Positions 11,961 to 23,667 of a DNA stretch of 64,000 nt are shown piece after piece. A model generated the notes under the pieces. It was not told where the DNA came from and searched no databases. It saw nothing but the letters and a program-made list of their open reading frames with translations. Made by a program: the position numbers and the translations under genes. The stretch lies in the NCBI GenBank assembly GCA_034440615.1, contig JAOTOM010005146.1, positions 1,062,501 through 1,126,500 of the forward strand, given 5' to 3'. The stretch is from Ashinkailepas kermadecensis. Lineage: Eukaryota; Arthropoda; Thecostraca; Neolepadidae. Positions within the stretch are counted from its first letter, which is position 1. Each line of letters starts with the position of its first letter.

Positions 11961-12595
11961 ATGGTGCCCGTCCACGCAACTCCATTGTGGAGCTTTGGAC
12001 CCGAAAGGTTGAATTAGGCCGTATCGCATGATGTATTTCTTAATATAACGGTGTCGATTAGTTCAACAGCACGAGGCTGGCGGAGGGAACGGCATGGCTT
12101 TCGAAAGCTGTCACTTTAAATTAAAAAGCTGCAAGAATAACAAACCGTTCTCCGATATCGCTATGCTCCAGCCAAGCGACATCTACAGTCATGTCGAGTA
12201 CTGATCACCAGACACCCCTCCTCCGCCACATACGCACACTCCGCTCCGACCCCCTCCCACACACACTCCGCTCCGACCCCCTCCCACACACACTCCGCTC
12301 CGACCCCCGTACTGGAGTGAGAGTTCGTGAGTGAAGGGAAGCTGGATGTATCGGAATTTGAGGACGGCGGACATACCAGGCAGCGTCCAATGTTTATCTT
12401 CGGCACCGGACTGTCGTCTCGTCTTGTGTACACTGAAGATTTCCGGGATCGGGCAAGGGTGACAGACGCGGTATTTCTTTCCACATTCCTGAAGACGTAC
12501 ACCATTATAACACAGGCGTGTCGTATCTTCCGCCGAGCACACCAGGGGGCCCGCAGGTCGTTTGATGTCGCTGGTCTGCACCTCCAATGTTAATG
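11961..12595. other. Intergenic sequence with a short 27-bp array
   Basis: No gene is recognised. At 12234-12308 there are nearly three copies of a 27-bp unit with CTCCGCTCCGACCCCC. The rest appears unique. Confidence 0.35.
12234..12308. repeat. 27-bp tandem repeat, about 2.7 copies
   Basis: A pyrimidine-rich unit (CTCCGCTCCGACCCCCTCCC followed by ACACACA) with identical neighbouring copies, which points to recent duplication. Confidence 0.85.
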
Positions 12596-12745
12596 GAGTC
12601 TAATGTCTATCTCCCATGCGCACATAGTGCAGTCTAATGTCTATATTTAATACTTGCATAGTTCACTCTAATATTTAACTCTAATGCATGCATAGTACAG
12701 TCTAATGCCTATATATAATGCTTGCATAGTGCAGTCTAATGTCTA
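12596..12745. repeat. Degenerate tandem repeat around GTCTAATG
   Basis: About five irregular copies of a roughly 30-36 bp unit with GCATAGTGCAGTCTAATG. Copies differ by small indels. Confidence 0.7.
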
Positions 12746-14351
12746 GACTAATGTCAATCTGTGAATCATCTCTAAAGTCCACGTCGAGTCCAGTCCATGT
12801 AAGTCCATGCAAATACCAGTCGTTAAAAACCTTCTCGTAGCGATAACGTCACACATGAGGAGTCTCGAAGCAGCCAGGCCTGAAACCCAAGGGGAAGCCC
12901 ACGTGAGATTTATCCACACCAAGTTTTTCAGCCGACTCGCGTCATGGACAATAAGGCTTGTCAATAAGGCTTGACAATAAGGCGTCATGGTTTGTGATAT
13001 TAAAATGTTGCCGATTTTCAAGAAGATATAAAACTTTGAAGAGTAGCAGTCTATTATGTTGGCGATACAGCAGTTAACCTTTCTCTTTCAAAGCCGGCGC
13101 ATTGCGGTGTTGTGTGGACAAACAGCAGTAGCTTGTACTATGTTTTTGGGTAGAATGACTGAAATAAGGAAAAAACAATTACATAAATTGTGTGTGCCTT
13201 AGATGAAGAAACACCATGGCTTCTCCTTCAGCTAAGCAGAAATTGAAATGTTCGTCGCAGCAAATGGGGCCACTGGCAGAGATCAGCTGACCGTCTCGGC
13301 GTGCAGGATCGCTCCACAACTTCACCTTGTCAGCCGTCGGGAGGCCGACCAATGTCGCTTCTGACTTACTTACAGTTGTATTTGTACACCTTGGCACAGA
13401 ACCTTGATGCCGTTTTCTACGATCCATTTTCCTCTGACGATCTGATGCGATCCAAGCGAGTATTCAAACATGGCAGCGTCTTACATGCAAAATGAAATGG
13501 CCGACAGTCGAGCATCGCTGAACTCCTCATTTGTGACGTCACATATATTTTGACCAGTCATAAAGTCAGGCAGTCTGAAGCGCTTTTGGAAGAAAAAAAT
13601 GATTTAGGTTATTTACGGATTAAAAAAATTACTTAATGCCACCATCGTCTTTAAAATGTAAAAAAAAAACTTGGTAAAACTTAAAAAAAAATACTGTCTT
13701 CCTCGACCTGAAGCTTGTCCATTGTAGTCGCCAACTGCGACTACAATGTGCTTGTGCTTCAATGTGTGCCAACTGCGATAATGTGTGCTTCAATGTAGTA
13801 GCCAACTGCGATAATGTGTGCTTCATTCTCGAATTTCGCAGCGTGGTGTGTGTGGGAGCAGCGAAGACACAACTGGACAGATTTGAAATAATTCCACGCA
13901 AATTTGAAGCATGGTTCGGTGGACGTTGTCCTCTGACGGGTCTACTGCTTCACTATGCTCAACCCCTTAGGCAATGTAAACTAGCACCATTGGCGGCACG
14001 TCTGATACAAACTGGTTTAGTGTTCTACCCAACATTAAGCCCCTCTATTGATTCGTAATTCCTCGTCGAGCGCTTCCCGCTGAGCGTTCTGAATCAAGCT
14101 CTGTGCTCGTGTGTAGTATTTAATTACGCTCGAACGTGCACAGACAGCTAAAAATGGCATGTTGACCAGGGTTTCCAACCGATGTAATGAGTTGCTGGAC
14201 AAGCAACGTAACGCTGATGTCTGGCAAGACTGCCGGCTCTCGAGAACCCCTCCCCCCCTCAGTTCCTGACGTAATAGCGGCAGAATGCGTAGACGCAGAG
14301 GCGCACAATTTTCAATGGCTTATTATGATGGCTTATTCCAATGGCTTAATA
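12746..14351. other. Unassigned intergenic sequence
   Basis: Only short ORFs (up to 98 codons) without motifs. A degenerate tandem repeat lies at 13728-13826. No RNA gene is seen. Confidence 0.3.
13728..13826. repeat. Degenerate tandem repeat, about three copies
   Basis: Units contain GCCAACTGCGATAATGTGTG and GCTTCAATGT, with one copy altered by ACTACAATGTGCTTG. Confidence 0.7.
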
Positions 14352-14515
14352 GGTGTGTGGAATGGTGGTGGATGGTTTCTTTAGGATGTGGTGATGGTTG
14401 GAGTGGGTCTTTTTACCAGGCTTATGGTATCTTCCATTTACAGACTTAACTGGATGGGCCCTTGGGCCTCATATTAAGTATAAACACTTTATAACTGTAT
14501 ATAGGGTGTATGTAC
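14352..14515 (+). mobile_element. CR1-like LINE, isolated 3' end
   Basis: Closely similar to the 3' untranslated end of the LINE at about 28772-28920. Shared blocks include GGATGTGGTGATGGTTGG, GGGTCTTTTTACC and ACTTAACTGGATGGGCCC, ending in AAACACTTTATAACTG. No reverse-transcriptase coding sequence precedes it, so this is a strongly 5'-truncated insertion. Confidence 0.8.
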
Positions 14516-14724
14516 CTAGCAGTGGATTCAGCACCTTCCTTCGGGATGCGATACTGATGAGATTTGCTATGGTAGCACAATGGGCATGATTGGAGGAGTT
14601 TGTAATTGTTGAGGAGTGTCTTATGCAATATCAGGTCAATGGTGCTAGATAGGCTGGGATATATAGCTCCCTATGAATTTGAGATAATGGATTGATTGGG
14701 GTGAGAGCATGTATTTTTCTAGTA

Positions 14725-14806
14725 TCTTTTCTAGATAGGCTTAACCCAGATGGGCCCCTGTTGTTCTTATTAAGCCTTAACACTTTATGACTTTATGACT
14801 TTACTA
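14725..14806 (+). mobile_element. CR1-like LINE, short decayed 3' end
   Basis: Carries GGCTTAACCCAGATGGGCCC, then a TTATTAAGCCTTAACAC-type run and TTATGACTTTATGACTTTA. These are the terminal elements of the LINE at 26678-28920, including the ACTTTATG repeat tail. Confidence 0.65.
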
Positions 14807-15775
14807 TGTGTCTGTTCTGCACATTTTGCTAACTTTTCGGATCCAGGTCGTCAACGGTCAATGACCTGGGACGGGTGAAAGCGGGTGACGCTCGAAAACC
14901 TTCGAAGTGCCACCATTCGAAATAGTCGAAATAATAGATGAGCACCAAACTCTTTCCTTTCTGTCCTTCTGTCCTTTCTGTCCTGCAATAGATGAGCATG
15001 CTGTCCTTTCATCAAGGCGAACAACCTCACATTTGGAAATTTTAATTAAGATCAAGGTTACTGACCTGGACTGAGGTCAATTTTGATATTTTTACGGTAT
15101 TGTGTGGGAATAATTAAATTTGGGGTTAATTTTTAAAACCAAGAAAACGATAAGCAGCATCTAGCATGTAATATGTGTATGCAACAGTAGTACTATGGGG
15201 TGAATTATGCGTCAAAGATCGATACCATAAGGCATTGACTTATCAGGTACCTTATCATGTATATTCTATACAATGCCATCTGATGCAGACTATTGCTGCT
15301 CCTCGCCAAGTGATAACTGCATTCGGTTTCAGCGCCGCCTAAGTCGTGCAACCCGAAATTGGATGACCAACGAATGACCTGAGACGACTTGACCTCGTAT
15401 GATCTGACCTCATTTGACATTATTTTACATTTCCTTGACGTTAATCAGTGTACACCAAGGCGAAGGCTGAGCAGACCGTTTTATCAATATATGAATTACT
15501 CCAGCGTGACCTGAGGTCAGGACACGAGGTCAGTGCGTGCACAATTTACGAAGATGCTTCAGTATCATAACAATTCTTATTATAACAATTCTTGGCATAC
15601 ATTTGCATAATTTTTGTATAAAAGTGATGTTCCGGACATACTCAAGCTTTGATTTGCTTGACATGACCGGGCAGTATGACCTGACCTGACCTTACCTTAG
15701 GATTTTCGGATGTCTATCATACAGGCATTCTGCTTGAATGGTTCTGTTGAAAGGGCCAGAGACATGCATGCATTT
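14807..15775. other. Intergenic sequence rich in TGACCT/AGGTCA
   Basis: No gene is seen. Repeated TGACCTG and AGGTCA hexamers lie at 14841-14875, 15058-15080, 15378-15420, 15509-15535 and 15676-15700. They may be remnants of a dispersed repeat or chance copies of a nuclear-receptor half-site. Confidence 0.35.
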
Positions 15776-16200
<425 letters not shown>

Positions 16201-16796
16201 GATATTTTCTAGTTCTTTCCCCAAGGCAAAGTTGCTGTCACTACTGTCACTGTATTCACCTATTGTGACATTTAGTGACCTCAGCATGACCAAAAATGAA
16301 GAAATATAATGCGATATGAGCTCTAAGGTACATCGACTTGCCAATAGCATTATCCCTGTGTATGTAACATACATAGTTAGGAAGCTGGTTCTGCTGGTCC
16401 AAACCTGATTCTGACCTGACCTGACCTACCCAGTCCTTACCCATATTCAGCATGATCAATATAAATACATTGATATATGTTAACTCTTGAATAACAATGT
16501 TCAAAAAAAAAACAAGCCAGGGCTTCCTTATCAGGGTTTTTTTTAAGGCAGGCTGCCTTTTTTCAAAACAATTCCAGGGATTTCAGTCAGTGGTGGTCGG
16601 TATATTAACCTAATACGATCACTGGTGACCTCAATATCAGTCAAAATGCAAATATAAGGTATGCTTGGGGCTCTCAATGACCAAAGACAGCAGTTGGTCT
16701 CGCGCTGGTTACGCGGCTAAGTTTCACGAGCCGAGCGGAGTCTCACGACTCTTCGGATGTGTACGCTACCACACCAATACCCAGCAGTATTTGTCC
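16201..16796. other. Unassigned intergenic sequence
   Basis: Contains TGACC-rich patches (16275, 16405-16425, 16625). The 16265-16310 stretch resembles 16620-16665 (GTGACCTCA, then AAAATG and AATATAA), which suggests an old duplication. No gene is seen. Confidence 0.3.
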
Positions 16797-17588
16797 GTAG
16801 CCCGTTAGATGTAGTCCGTCGGCTGTAGTCCGTTGGCTGTAGTCCGTTGGCTGTACCCCGTTGGCTGTAGCCGTTGGCTGGCCCGTTGGCGTGCCGTTGG
16901 CGTGCCCGCTGGCTGTACCCGTTGGCTGTAGCCGTTGGCTGTAGTCCGCTGGCTGTAGCCGTTGTGTGCGCTGGCTGTAGTCCGTTGGCTGTAGCCCGCT
17001 GGCTGTACCGTTGGCTGTGGTTGGCTGTGTCCGTTGTGTGTCCGTTGGCTGTGTCGTCGGCTGTAGTCCGTTGGCTGTAGTCCGTTGGCTGTAGTCCGTT
17101 GGCTGTAGTCCGCTGGCTGTATCCGTTGGCTGTAGCCGTTGGCTGTAGTCCGTTGGCTGTGTCCGTTGGCTGTGCCGTTGTGGGTTGTGTAGTCCGTTGG
17201 TGTAGCCCGCTGGCTGTAGCCCGTTGGCTGTAGCCGTTGGCTGTAGCCGTTGGCTGTAGTCCGTTGGCTGTAGTCCGTTGGCTGTAGTCCGTTGGCTGTA
17301 GCCGTTGGCTGTAGCCCGCTGGCTGTAGCCCGTTGGCTGTAGCCCGTTGGCTGTAGCCGTTGGCTGTAGCCGTTGGCTGTAGCCGTTGGCTGTAGCCGTT
17401 GGCTGTAGCCGTTGGCTGTAGCCGCTGGCGGCCCGTGGCTGCCGTGGTGCGGTGGCCGTGGCGGCGTTGGCTGAGCCGTTGGCTGTGCGTTGGCGTGCCG
17501 TTGGCTGTAGCCCGTTGGCTGTAGCCCGCTGGCTGTAGCCGTTGGCTGTAGCCCGCTGGCTGTAGCCGTTGGCTGTAGCCCGTTGATA
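16797..17588. repeat. Minisatellite, 13/14-bp unit
   Basis: Roughly 55-60 copies of CCGTTGGCTGTAG with an optional extra base (T or C). Mixing 13- and 14-bp units keeps shifting the frame, so the Gln-Arg-Leu-Gln-Pro ORFs on the - strand (up to 350 codons) are not gene evidence. The array runs directly into GATAATCTCTGG. Confidence 0.96.
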
Positions 17589-17776
17589 ATCTCTGGGGGT
17601 GTGGAGCTGAGTAAATGACCACAAGACGCACAGCCAGAACCACTGAACTTGCTCATCACGGCCCACTTTTATTGAACAACAAGTTAGGAACATCAAGAAC
17701 AAACTTTGGTGCCTGCGCGCACTTCCTCTGCATTGCGGCTGTTTGATTCGTCGCTCTGATGTTGATGTGATTAAAC

Positions 17777-18064
17777 CACCCACCCAGTATACCACCTACC
17801 ATAGCAGCTTACCACCCACCGCAACTACCAGTATACCACCTACCACAGCAGCTTACCACCCACCGCACCTACCAGTATGCCACCTACCATAGCAGCTTAC
17901 CACCCACCGCACCTACTAGTATACCACCTACCATAGCAGCTTACCACCCACCGCACCTCCCAGTATTCCACCTACCAGGGCAGCGTACCACCCACCGCAC
18001 CTACCAGCATACCACCTACCACAGCAGCGTATCACCCACCGCACCTACCAGCATACCACCCACC
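17777..18064. repeat. Minisatellite, 44-bp unit
   Basis: About 6.5 copies of a 44-bp unit made of two related halves (TACCACCTACCATAGCAGCT and a TACCACCCACCGCACC half). This suggests an ancestral unit of about 22 bp that doubled. Confidence 0.92.
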
Positions 18065-19184
18065 ACGGCACACCAAGACCCACTGGGCGGCGACGGGTCT
18101 GCACACGCGATGGTGGACGTATATCAATGCCGTCTATGGTGACAATCGCCCTGTTATTATGCTGTTGAGCCACACCTTGTTGGAAGCGGATTGTCACGGA
18201 CCCAGTAACCCGCCTGCCAGGCTGACACATTGTTTAACACGCACCCTGGAGGCCCTCTGAAAATTATGCGTACTGCAAACGAGAGGGGGGGGGGGGGCGG
18301 ATTCCGCCCCATATGATATCGGCTCCTATCAAAACTGGAGTAACGAAATTTACAAGGTTAGTGGGTGCTGTGGTGAACTCTATTGTGTGCAAATTTCATG
18401 ACCTTGGGTTAGTATCGTCAAGGTCAAATGAGGTCAAATATGATATATTGTGTTTGTTTTGCGTGGCTTGGATTGCCATTTTTATGAATCGCTGCGATTG
18501 TGTTTAAATGCTCTAAAATGGGCTTCAGTTGTGTTTTGAACATCACTAATGATACAACACAGATGATAGATGCGGCATTTGACCTCAGATCACTTATATA
18601 TCAGCAGTTTATAAGGTCAGTTACCGGTTCCAGTTACTGGAACCGGACTGCCGTCGACTGGCTGGGCGGGCGGCCCGTCGCAACCGGCTTTACGAAGAAA
18701 AGGCTGAAGTGCATGAATGAAATATGGAAACGCCTAGGTACACAATGACAAAAACAGTAGTTTTCAGGATGTGTTGGGAGTAACATGCAAAATGGCATGC
18801 ATCGCATGACATTTATTTGCGTTTATGACAACCTTCCAGTTGACCAAGTTTGGTTCCACTGACCTGTCATGAACTTGACCTGACTTGATCTCGGTGACCT
18901 AACTTGACCTTGAAACTACATAGCGTAACAATATGCATGAAACAAGCCGCTAGTATTGTCAGGAACACTTCCCTTTTGCCGATTTTTGTTGTCTGGCGCT
19001 GCGAAATGTTTTGAATTTGACGACATCTAACACGAAAAATGTTCGGCAGATTTTCGTTTTGCTTGCTTTAAATGACGTGTCGAACATTTTTAGGCAGGTA
19101 CACAAAAAAGGACGTATATCGACCGGTTAAATCGGGATATATTTGCGAAAATCTGAGGGGAGGGCGGATTTCGTCCCCTCCAAT
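18065..19184. other. Intergenic sequence with AGGTCA-like motifs and G-rich hairpins
   Basis: No gene is supported. AGGTCA/TGACCT hexamers cluster at 18400-18440, 18578-18620 and 18835-18915. A perfect palindrome around a single T lies at 18294-18310, and a related G-rich hairpin at 19155-19181. Confidence 0.35.
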
Positions 19185-20096
19185 GCGCGTGTTAGCCATG
19201 TTTCAATACAACCTAGAGCGTTTTCATCAATTCCCTGCTGCTCTAGTTGATGTATTAGACGCTTGTGTGGAACTTCATCAAAAGCTTTGCTAAAGTTTAG
19301 GTCACGGCATCTATCCTGCCTTGATTATATACTTTTCTAGTTACGAATTCCGCGAACTCCAATAGGTTAGTAAAGCAAGATCTCCCAGATCGAAAACCAT
19401 GTTGAGTATGCCTTAAAACGATTGTGCCTATCAAAATACGTCTGAACATTCTCCTTGACCAGTGTTTCTAGTACCTTGCAAACTAGTAAGGTTGAGCTTA
19501 CTGGCCTGTAGCATCCTACATTTTGTATGCTTCCCCTTTTGAAAATTGGTACTACATTTGCATTTCGCCAATCTTCAACTACTTCAGAATACTCGAAAGA
19601 CTGCCAGAAAATGATTCTTGGGAACGTCTAAAACTCGAGTACACTCTACTAAGATCCTAGAGCATATATATCATTAGGTCCATCAGCTTTATTAGGTTTC
19701 ATGTTCTGCAACTGTTTTTCTACACCTCTGTAGTTATTGTAAGATAATCCAACTTATCCCCTGTCATAGCATAGTCTTCAGTGGTATCCAGTGTTCTTGA
19801 GTTCTCTTTGGTAAAGTCTAATGAGGATTACCATCTTACGAAATCTACTATATCATAATCATCAACCAATAATTCGTCATCTACCTCAAGTGGCCGGACA
19901 CTGCATGTTATATTTAAATTTGCACCAGCTAAATATCGACTTAGCATTGCCTGCCTAACATTCCCGAACTAATTTTAAAATCACCCAGTCTCTTAGATGC
20001 CATAACAGACCTCAGAACTTTACTTCTGGCTATTCCATATGTTTCTAGGTTTGCCTCAGAATTAGGATATTTTAGTTTCTTAAAATGTTTGCTTAC
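19185..20096 (-). mobile_element. CR1-like LINE fragment, reverse transcriptase region (decayed)
   Basis: Read on the - strand, this segment is colinear with 26735-27600 of the LINE copy on the + strand. It starts with a FKKLKYPNSEANLETYGIAR linker, then ASKRLGDFKIS and a VDDELLVDDYDIVDF-type segment. Reverse-transcriptase blocks follow with WRNANVVPIF and QHGFRSGRSCFTNLLEF, then FSKAFDEVPHKRLIHQL. Several stops and frameshifts interrupt it, so it is not functional. The RT active-site FADD region and the 3' end are missing. The 5' end stops within about 15 bp of the 20-bp minisatellite, as the + copy also lies against a minisatellite. Confidence 0.85.
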
Positions 20097-20109
20097 AGTG
20101 ATCGTAACA

Positions 20110-20722
20110 GAAGCGCCCGAGTGTCTGACCACCCGCCCGAGTGTCTGACCACCCGCCCGAGTGTCTGACCACCCGCCAGAGTGTTTGACCCCCCCGAGTG
20201 TCTGACCACCCGCCCGAGTGTCTGACCACCCGCCCGAGTGTCTGACCACCCGCCCGAGTGTCTGACCACCCGCCAGAGTGTCTGACCACCCTCTCGAGTG
20301 TCTGACCACCCGCCCGAATGTCTGACCACCCGCCCGAGTGTCTGACCACCCGCCCGAGTGTCGACCACCCGCCCGAGTGTCTGACCACCCGCCCGAGTGT
20401 CTGACCACCCGCCCGAGTGTCTGACCACCCGCCCGAGTGTCTGACCACCCGCCGAGTGTCTGACCACCCGTCCGAGTGTCTGACCACCCGCCCGAGTGTC
20501 TGACCACCCGCCCGAGTGTCTGACCACCCCCGCCGATGTCTGACCACCCGCCCGAGTGTCTGACCACCCGAGTGTCTGACCACCCGCCCGAGTGTCTGAC
20601 CACCCGCCCAGTGTCTGACCACCCGCCCGAGTGTCTGACCACCCGCCCGAGTGTCTGACCACCCGCCCGAGGGTCTAACCCCCCCCGTCTGACCACCCGC
20701 CCGAGTGTCTGACCACCCGCCG
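20110..20722. repeat. Minisatellite, 20-bp unit
   Basis: About 30 copies of CGAGTGTCTGACCACCCGCC with single-base deletions and substitutions. The - strand ORFs with Gly-Gly-Trp-Ser-Asp-Thr repeats (up to 279 codons) are read through the array into LINE sequence and are not a gene. Confidence 0.96.
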
Positions 20723-21115
20723 CCCTCTCACACCGCCCGCTGACAAAGCAGGATTCGTCCATTCCACCGGAGGCGCACAACGATTACCCTAACAGCATTG
20801 CCTTCAACAGCTGCAATTACTGCCGCTTAAAATAAGCCCTATACGAATATATATCCAAATATGAACTGCTTGTGTGGATAATTCAGAAAAAACGGTCCGA
20901 GGAAAGGAAGATTGGGACCTGCTAAGGTGAAGACGGTGTGTAACTGGTTGCTGAAGTGGAAGCGTTTCGTTTTAAGTTAGCGCAACTTCATGAGTCAACA
21001 GGGAAGTTCCGAAGCACGTTTTCCTCAGTTGGATTGATTTTACAAGTTGATGGCTCAGTCACAATCGATGATTGTTCTACGTTGATTTGCAATCTGTGAT
21101 TGCTAACACCAACCT
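20723..21115. other. Unassigned intergenic sequence
   Basis: About 390 bp with no repeat, gene or RNA that I can identify. Confidence 0.3.
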
Positions 21116-21268
21116 ACCGACCACATGCCGACCACATGCCGACCACATGCCGACCACATGTCGACCACATGCCGACCACATATCGACTACATGTCAACCA
21201 CATATCGACCACATGCGACCACATGTCGACCACATGTCGACCACATGCCGACCACATGTCGACCACAC
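21116..21268. repeat. Minisatellite, 11-bp unit
   Basis: About 13 copies of GACCACATGCC/GACCACATGTC. One unit has lost a base near 21210. Confidence 0.95.
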
Positions 21269-21661
21269 AGTGATAAATTATTCGTGAAATAGGATGGAAT
21301 ATACCACTTTCTGAGCACTGATTAGGCATCCTTTCCAAGGAAGTATCGACATCGTGCTTGTTGATGTGTGCTTATGAGGTCTCCGTGACCCATTTCTAAA
21401 AGTTTTCGTGTATAAGTAGCATGCTTATGCTCACCATTATGGATTGTGATGCACAAGCATCTCGTAGCACAATTCCAGGTACAGAGATGATCTACGTTGT
21501 GGTCTGCTAAACGATGCCATCTGCTGATACCATGGTATCGCAATCGTTGACGTTTGTATAGTCACTCCTATATTAGGTACCCAACAAATTAAATGAAAAA
21601 CATGCACATATGAGTACACAATTGGCTCAAGATTGAGCTTCAAGAAATGAAACGGTATTTT
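21269..21661. other. Unassigned intergenic sequence
   Basis: About 390 bp without identifiable gene, RNA or repeat. Confidence 0.3.
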
Positions 21662-21860
21662 GCCATTTGTGGCGACAGACGGACGTGCAGAGTGTCGTGT
21701 GGCTGTCAGCCGCGCCATTTGTGACGACAGACGGACGTGCAGAGTGTCGTGTGGCTGTCAGCCGCGCCATTTGTGGCGACAGACGGACGTGCAGAGTGTC
21801 GTGTGGCTGTCAGCCGCGCCATTTGTGACGACAGACGGACGTGCCGAGCGTCGGTCGGCG
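21662..21860. repeat. Minisatellite, 52-bp unit
   Basis: Nearly four copies of a 52-bp unit starting GCCATTTGTGGCGACAGACG. Starts at 21662 and 21714 give the period. Units alternate between GTGGCG and GTGACG, an alternation consistent with doubling of a two-unit block. Confidence 0.93.
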
Positions 21861-21992
21861 GCCCATGTCCACGCTTGACTAGGCGAGGCTCAGCCCGTCA
21901 CGTGACTGCTCTAATTGGCGCCGATCAGCGCCCTGGTCATCCATCAGCTGTCTTCCTCTGCGGCGACACTTCGGCGCCGGCCTTACCTACCG

Positions 21993-22262
21993 CAGTGGAC
22001 GGTGGACGGTGGACGGTGGACGGTGGACAGTGGACTGTGGACGGTGGATAGTGGATTGCGGACAGTGGACGGTGGACGGTGGACAGTGGACAGTTTACGG
22101 TGGACGGTAGACAATGGGCAGTAAACGGTGGACAGCGAACGGTGGACGGTGGACGATGAACGGTGGACTGTGGGCAGTGGACAGTGGACGGGGTGGCGGA
22201 CGGTGGGGTGGGCGACGGGGACGGTGGACGGTGAACGGTGGCCGGTGGCCGGTGGACGGCGG
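21993..22262. repeat. Degenerate 7-bp repeat (GGTGGAC)n
   Basis: About 38 steps of GGTGGAC/AGTGGAC/GGTGGAT with growing divergence toward 22200. Purine- and G-rich on the + strand. Confidence 0.9.
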
Positions 22263-22620
22263 GCGACCGACTGTATCGCCAGACGCGCCGCCGCCCGGTC
22301 GGCAGGTAATTACCGGGCACAGAGGGCCGGCGGCCGGTCGGCGCGCTGTGAACCCACCTCGGTGACGGCTATGCCACCCGTGAGCGGCGTCGGTGGCCGC
22401 CGCACTGATGACCGCCCGCCTGCGTGGGTGTTCAGTGTTCATGCTGCCCCCGCCGACCGGGACGACCCCCAGGGCCGCGGCGGCCGTCCGGCTGTGGCTG
22501 CGGCTGTGACTTCCTGGCCCCCGTCCCGGGGAGAAGGCGGCGACACGGCGACTGTGAGGGGAACATACCTGTCCGCGGCATGGTCGGAACGGACGGATGG
22601 TGACCCACGTGGGAGCTGGG
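22263..22620. other. CpG-rich sequence between arrays
   Basis: Very GC- and CpG-rich with overlapping open frames on both strands. None shows a known motif. A CpG island is possible but could equally reflect base composition around the arrays. Confidence 0.3.
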
Positions 22621-22939
22621 CGGTGCGGTGACCCCGCCGAGTGCTCGGGTCCGGTCACGTGACCCCGGTAGGAGCTGGGGCCAGTGGTCACGTCACCCCG
22701 GTAGGAGCTGGGGGCCGGGTGGTCACGTGACCCCGGTAGGAGCTGGGGCCGGTGGTCACGTCGCCCCGGTAGGAGCTGGAGCCGGTGGTCACGTGACCCC
22801 GGTGGCAGCTGGGGCCGGGTGGTATGGTAGCCCCGGTGAGTGCTGACGCTGGGTGGTGTAGTAACCCCGGTGGCAGCTGGGGCCGGGTTGTGACATGACT
22901 CCGGTGAGTGCTGGGGCCAGGTGGTGTGGTGACCCCGGG
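22621..22939. repeat. Minisatellite, 33-bp unit with E-box palindromes
   Basis: About nine copies of a 33-bp unit with GGTCACGTGACCCCGGTAGG and GAGCTGGGGCC. The intact form contains the perfect 12-bp palindrome GGTCACGTGACC around the E-box CACGTG. Later units lose the palindrome (GGTATGGTAGCC, GGTGTAGTAACC). Confidence 0.93.
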
Positions 22940-23257
22940 TATGGCGATACGTAATGCCTGTCTGTCGCTCGGGTCGTCACTTTTTGTGCGCTTTTCGTGT
23001 CGCAATATATTATGTTCAAACCGGCTTGGGCGTGGACGCTGGGAGAGGTGTAGCCGGCTGGTGGAGGCGCCATCGGGCTGACGGCGCAAATTCCTCGGCA
23101 CGATACAATCGCAAACTTAATCCTCGCATTCGGCGCGGCGTCGCAAAGGGAAAAACAGCCGACGACATCTGACGGCACGGCGTTGAGCGGCGGCCTGCGC
23201 CGCGGCCATTTCTTCACTTTGGGAGACGGCACCCTTCCTCCCAGGCCAAAGGAGAAT
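22940..23257. other. Unassigned sequence
   Basis: GC-rich, no gene or RNA recognised. Confidence 0.25.
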
Positions 23258-23351
23258 GTCCAGCCCATGGTTTGGCACCATGTGAGACGATTTCAGAAGA
23301 AAAAGGTCCAGCAGCGATGGTTTGGCACCATGCAAGACGATTTCAGAAGGA
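23258..23351. repeat. 50-bp tandem duplication
   Basis: Two copies of a 50-bp unit with ATGGTTTGGCACCATG and GACGATTTCAGAAG. GGTTTGGCACC repeats at 23269 and 23319. Confidence 0.8.
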
Positions 23352-23496
23352 GCATTCAGAATTATTCGATGCGAACAATCGGCTAAGGTTTTCGTACGCT
23401 TGATTTTGTCTTTTGTTGATCGCTTTGTTGATTGAATATCGCTCCGTGTAAAATAGCGTCCAAATGAATGTAACCACAAGTCGACATCACAGTTCC

Positions 23497-23667
23497 GAAT
23501 GTGTATATAAAGGACAGGTATAAGGCGTCATCAAGGCGCCGGACGACCTGAATGTGTATATAAAGAACAGGTATAAGGCGTAATCAAGGCGCCGGACGAC
23601 CCGAATGTGTATATAAAGGACAGGTATACCCCCCCCCCCCAAGGCGTCATCAAGGGGCCGGACGACA
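23497..23667. repeat. 53-bp tandem repeat carrying a TATA-like motif
   Basis: Three copies with starts at 23497, 23550 and 23603 (exact 53-bp period). Each begins GAATGTGTATATAAAG, which holds a TATAAA match. The third copy has gained a C-run near 23629-23640. Confidence 0.93.

Noticed and set aside
20110..20722. CRISPR array (also considered for 25195-26515 and 62425-63382)
   Set aside because: Units are contiguous with no unique spacers, and the window is eukaryotic.
22095..22691. 198-codon Pro/Arg-rich ORF on the - strand
   Set aside because: It runs through the GGTGGAC array and GC-rich sequence with several frames open.
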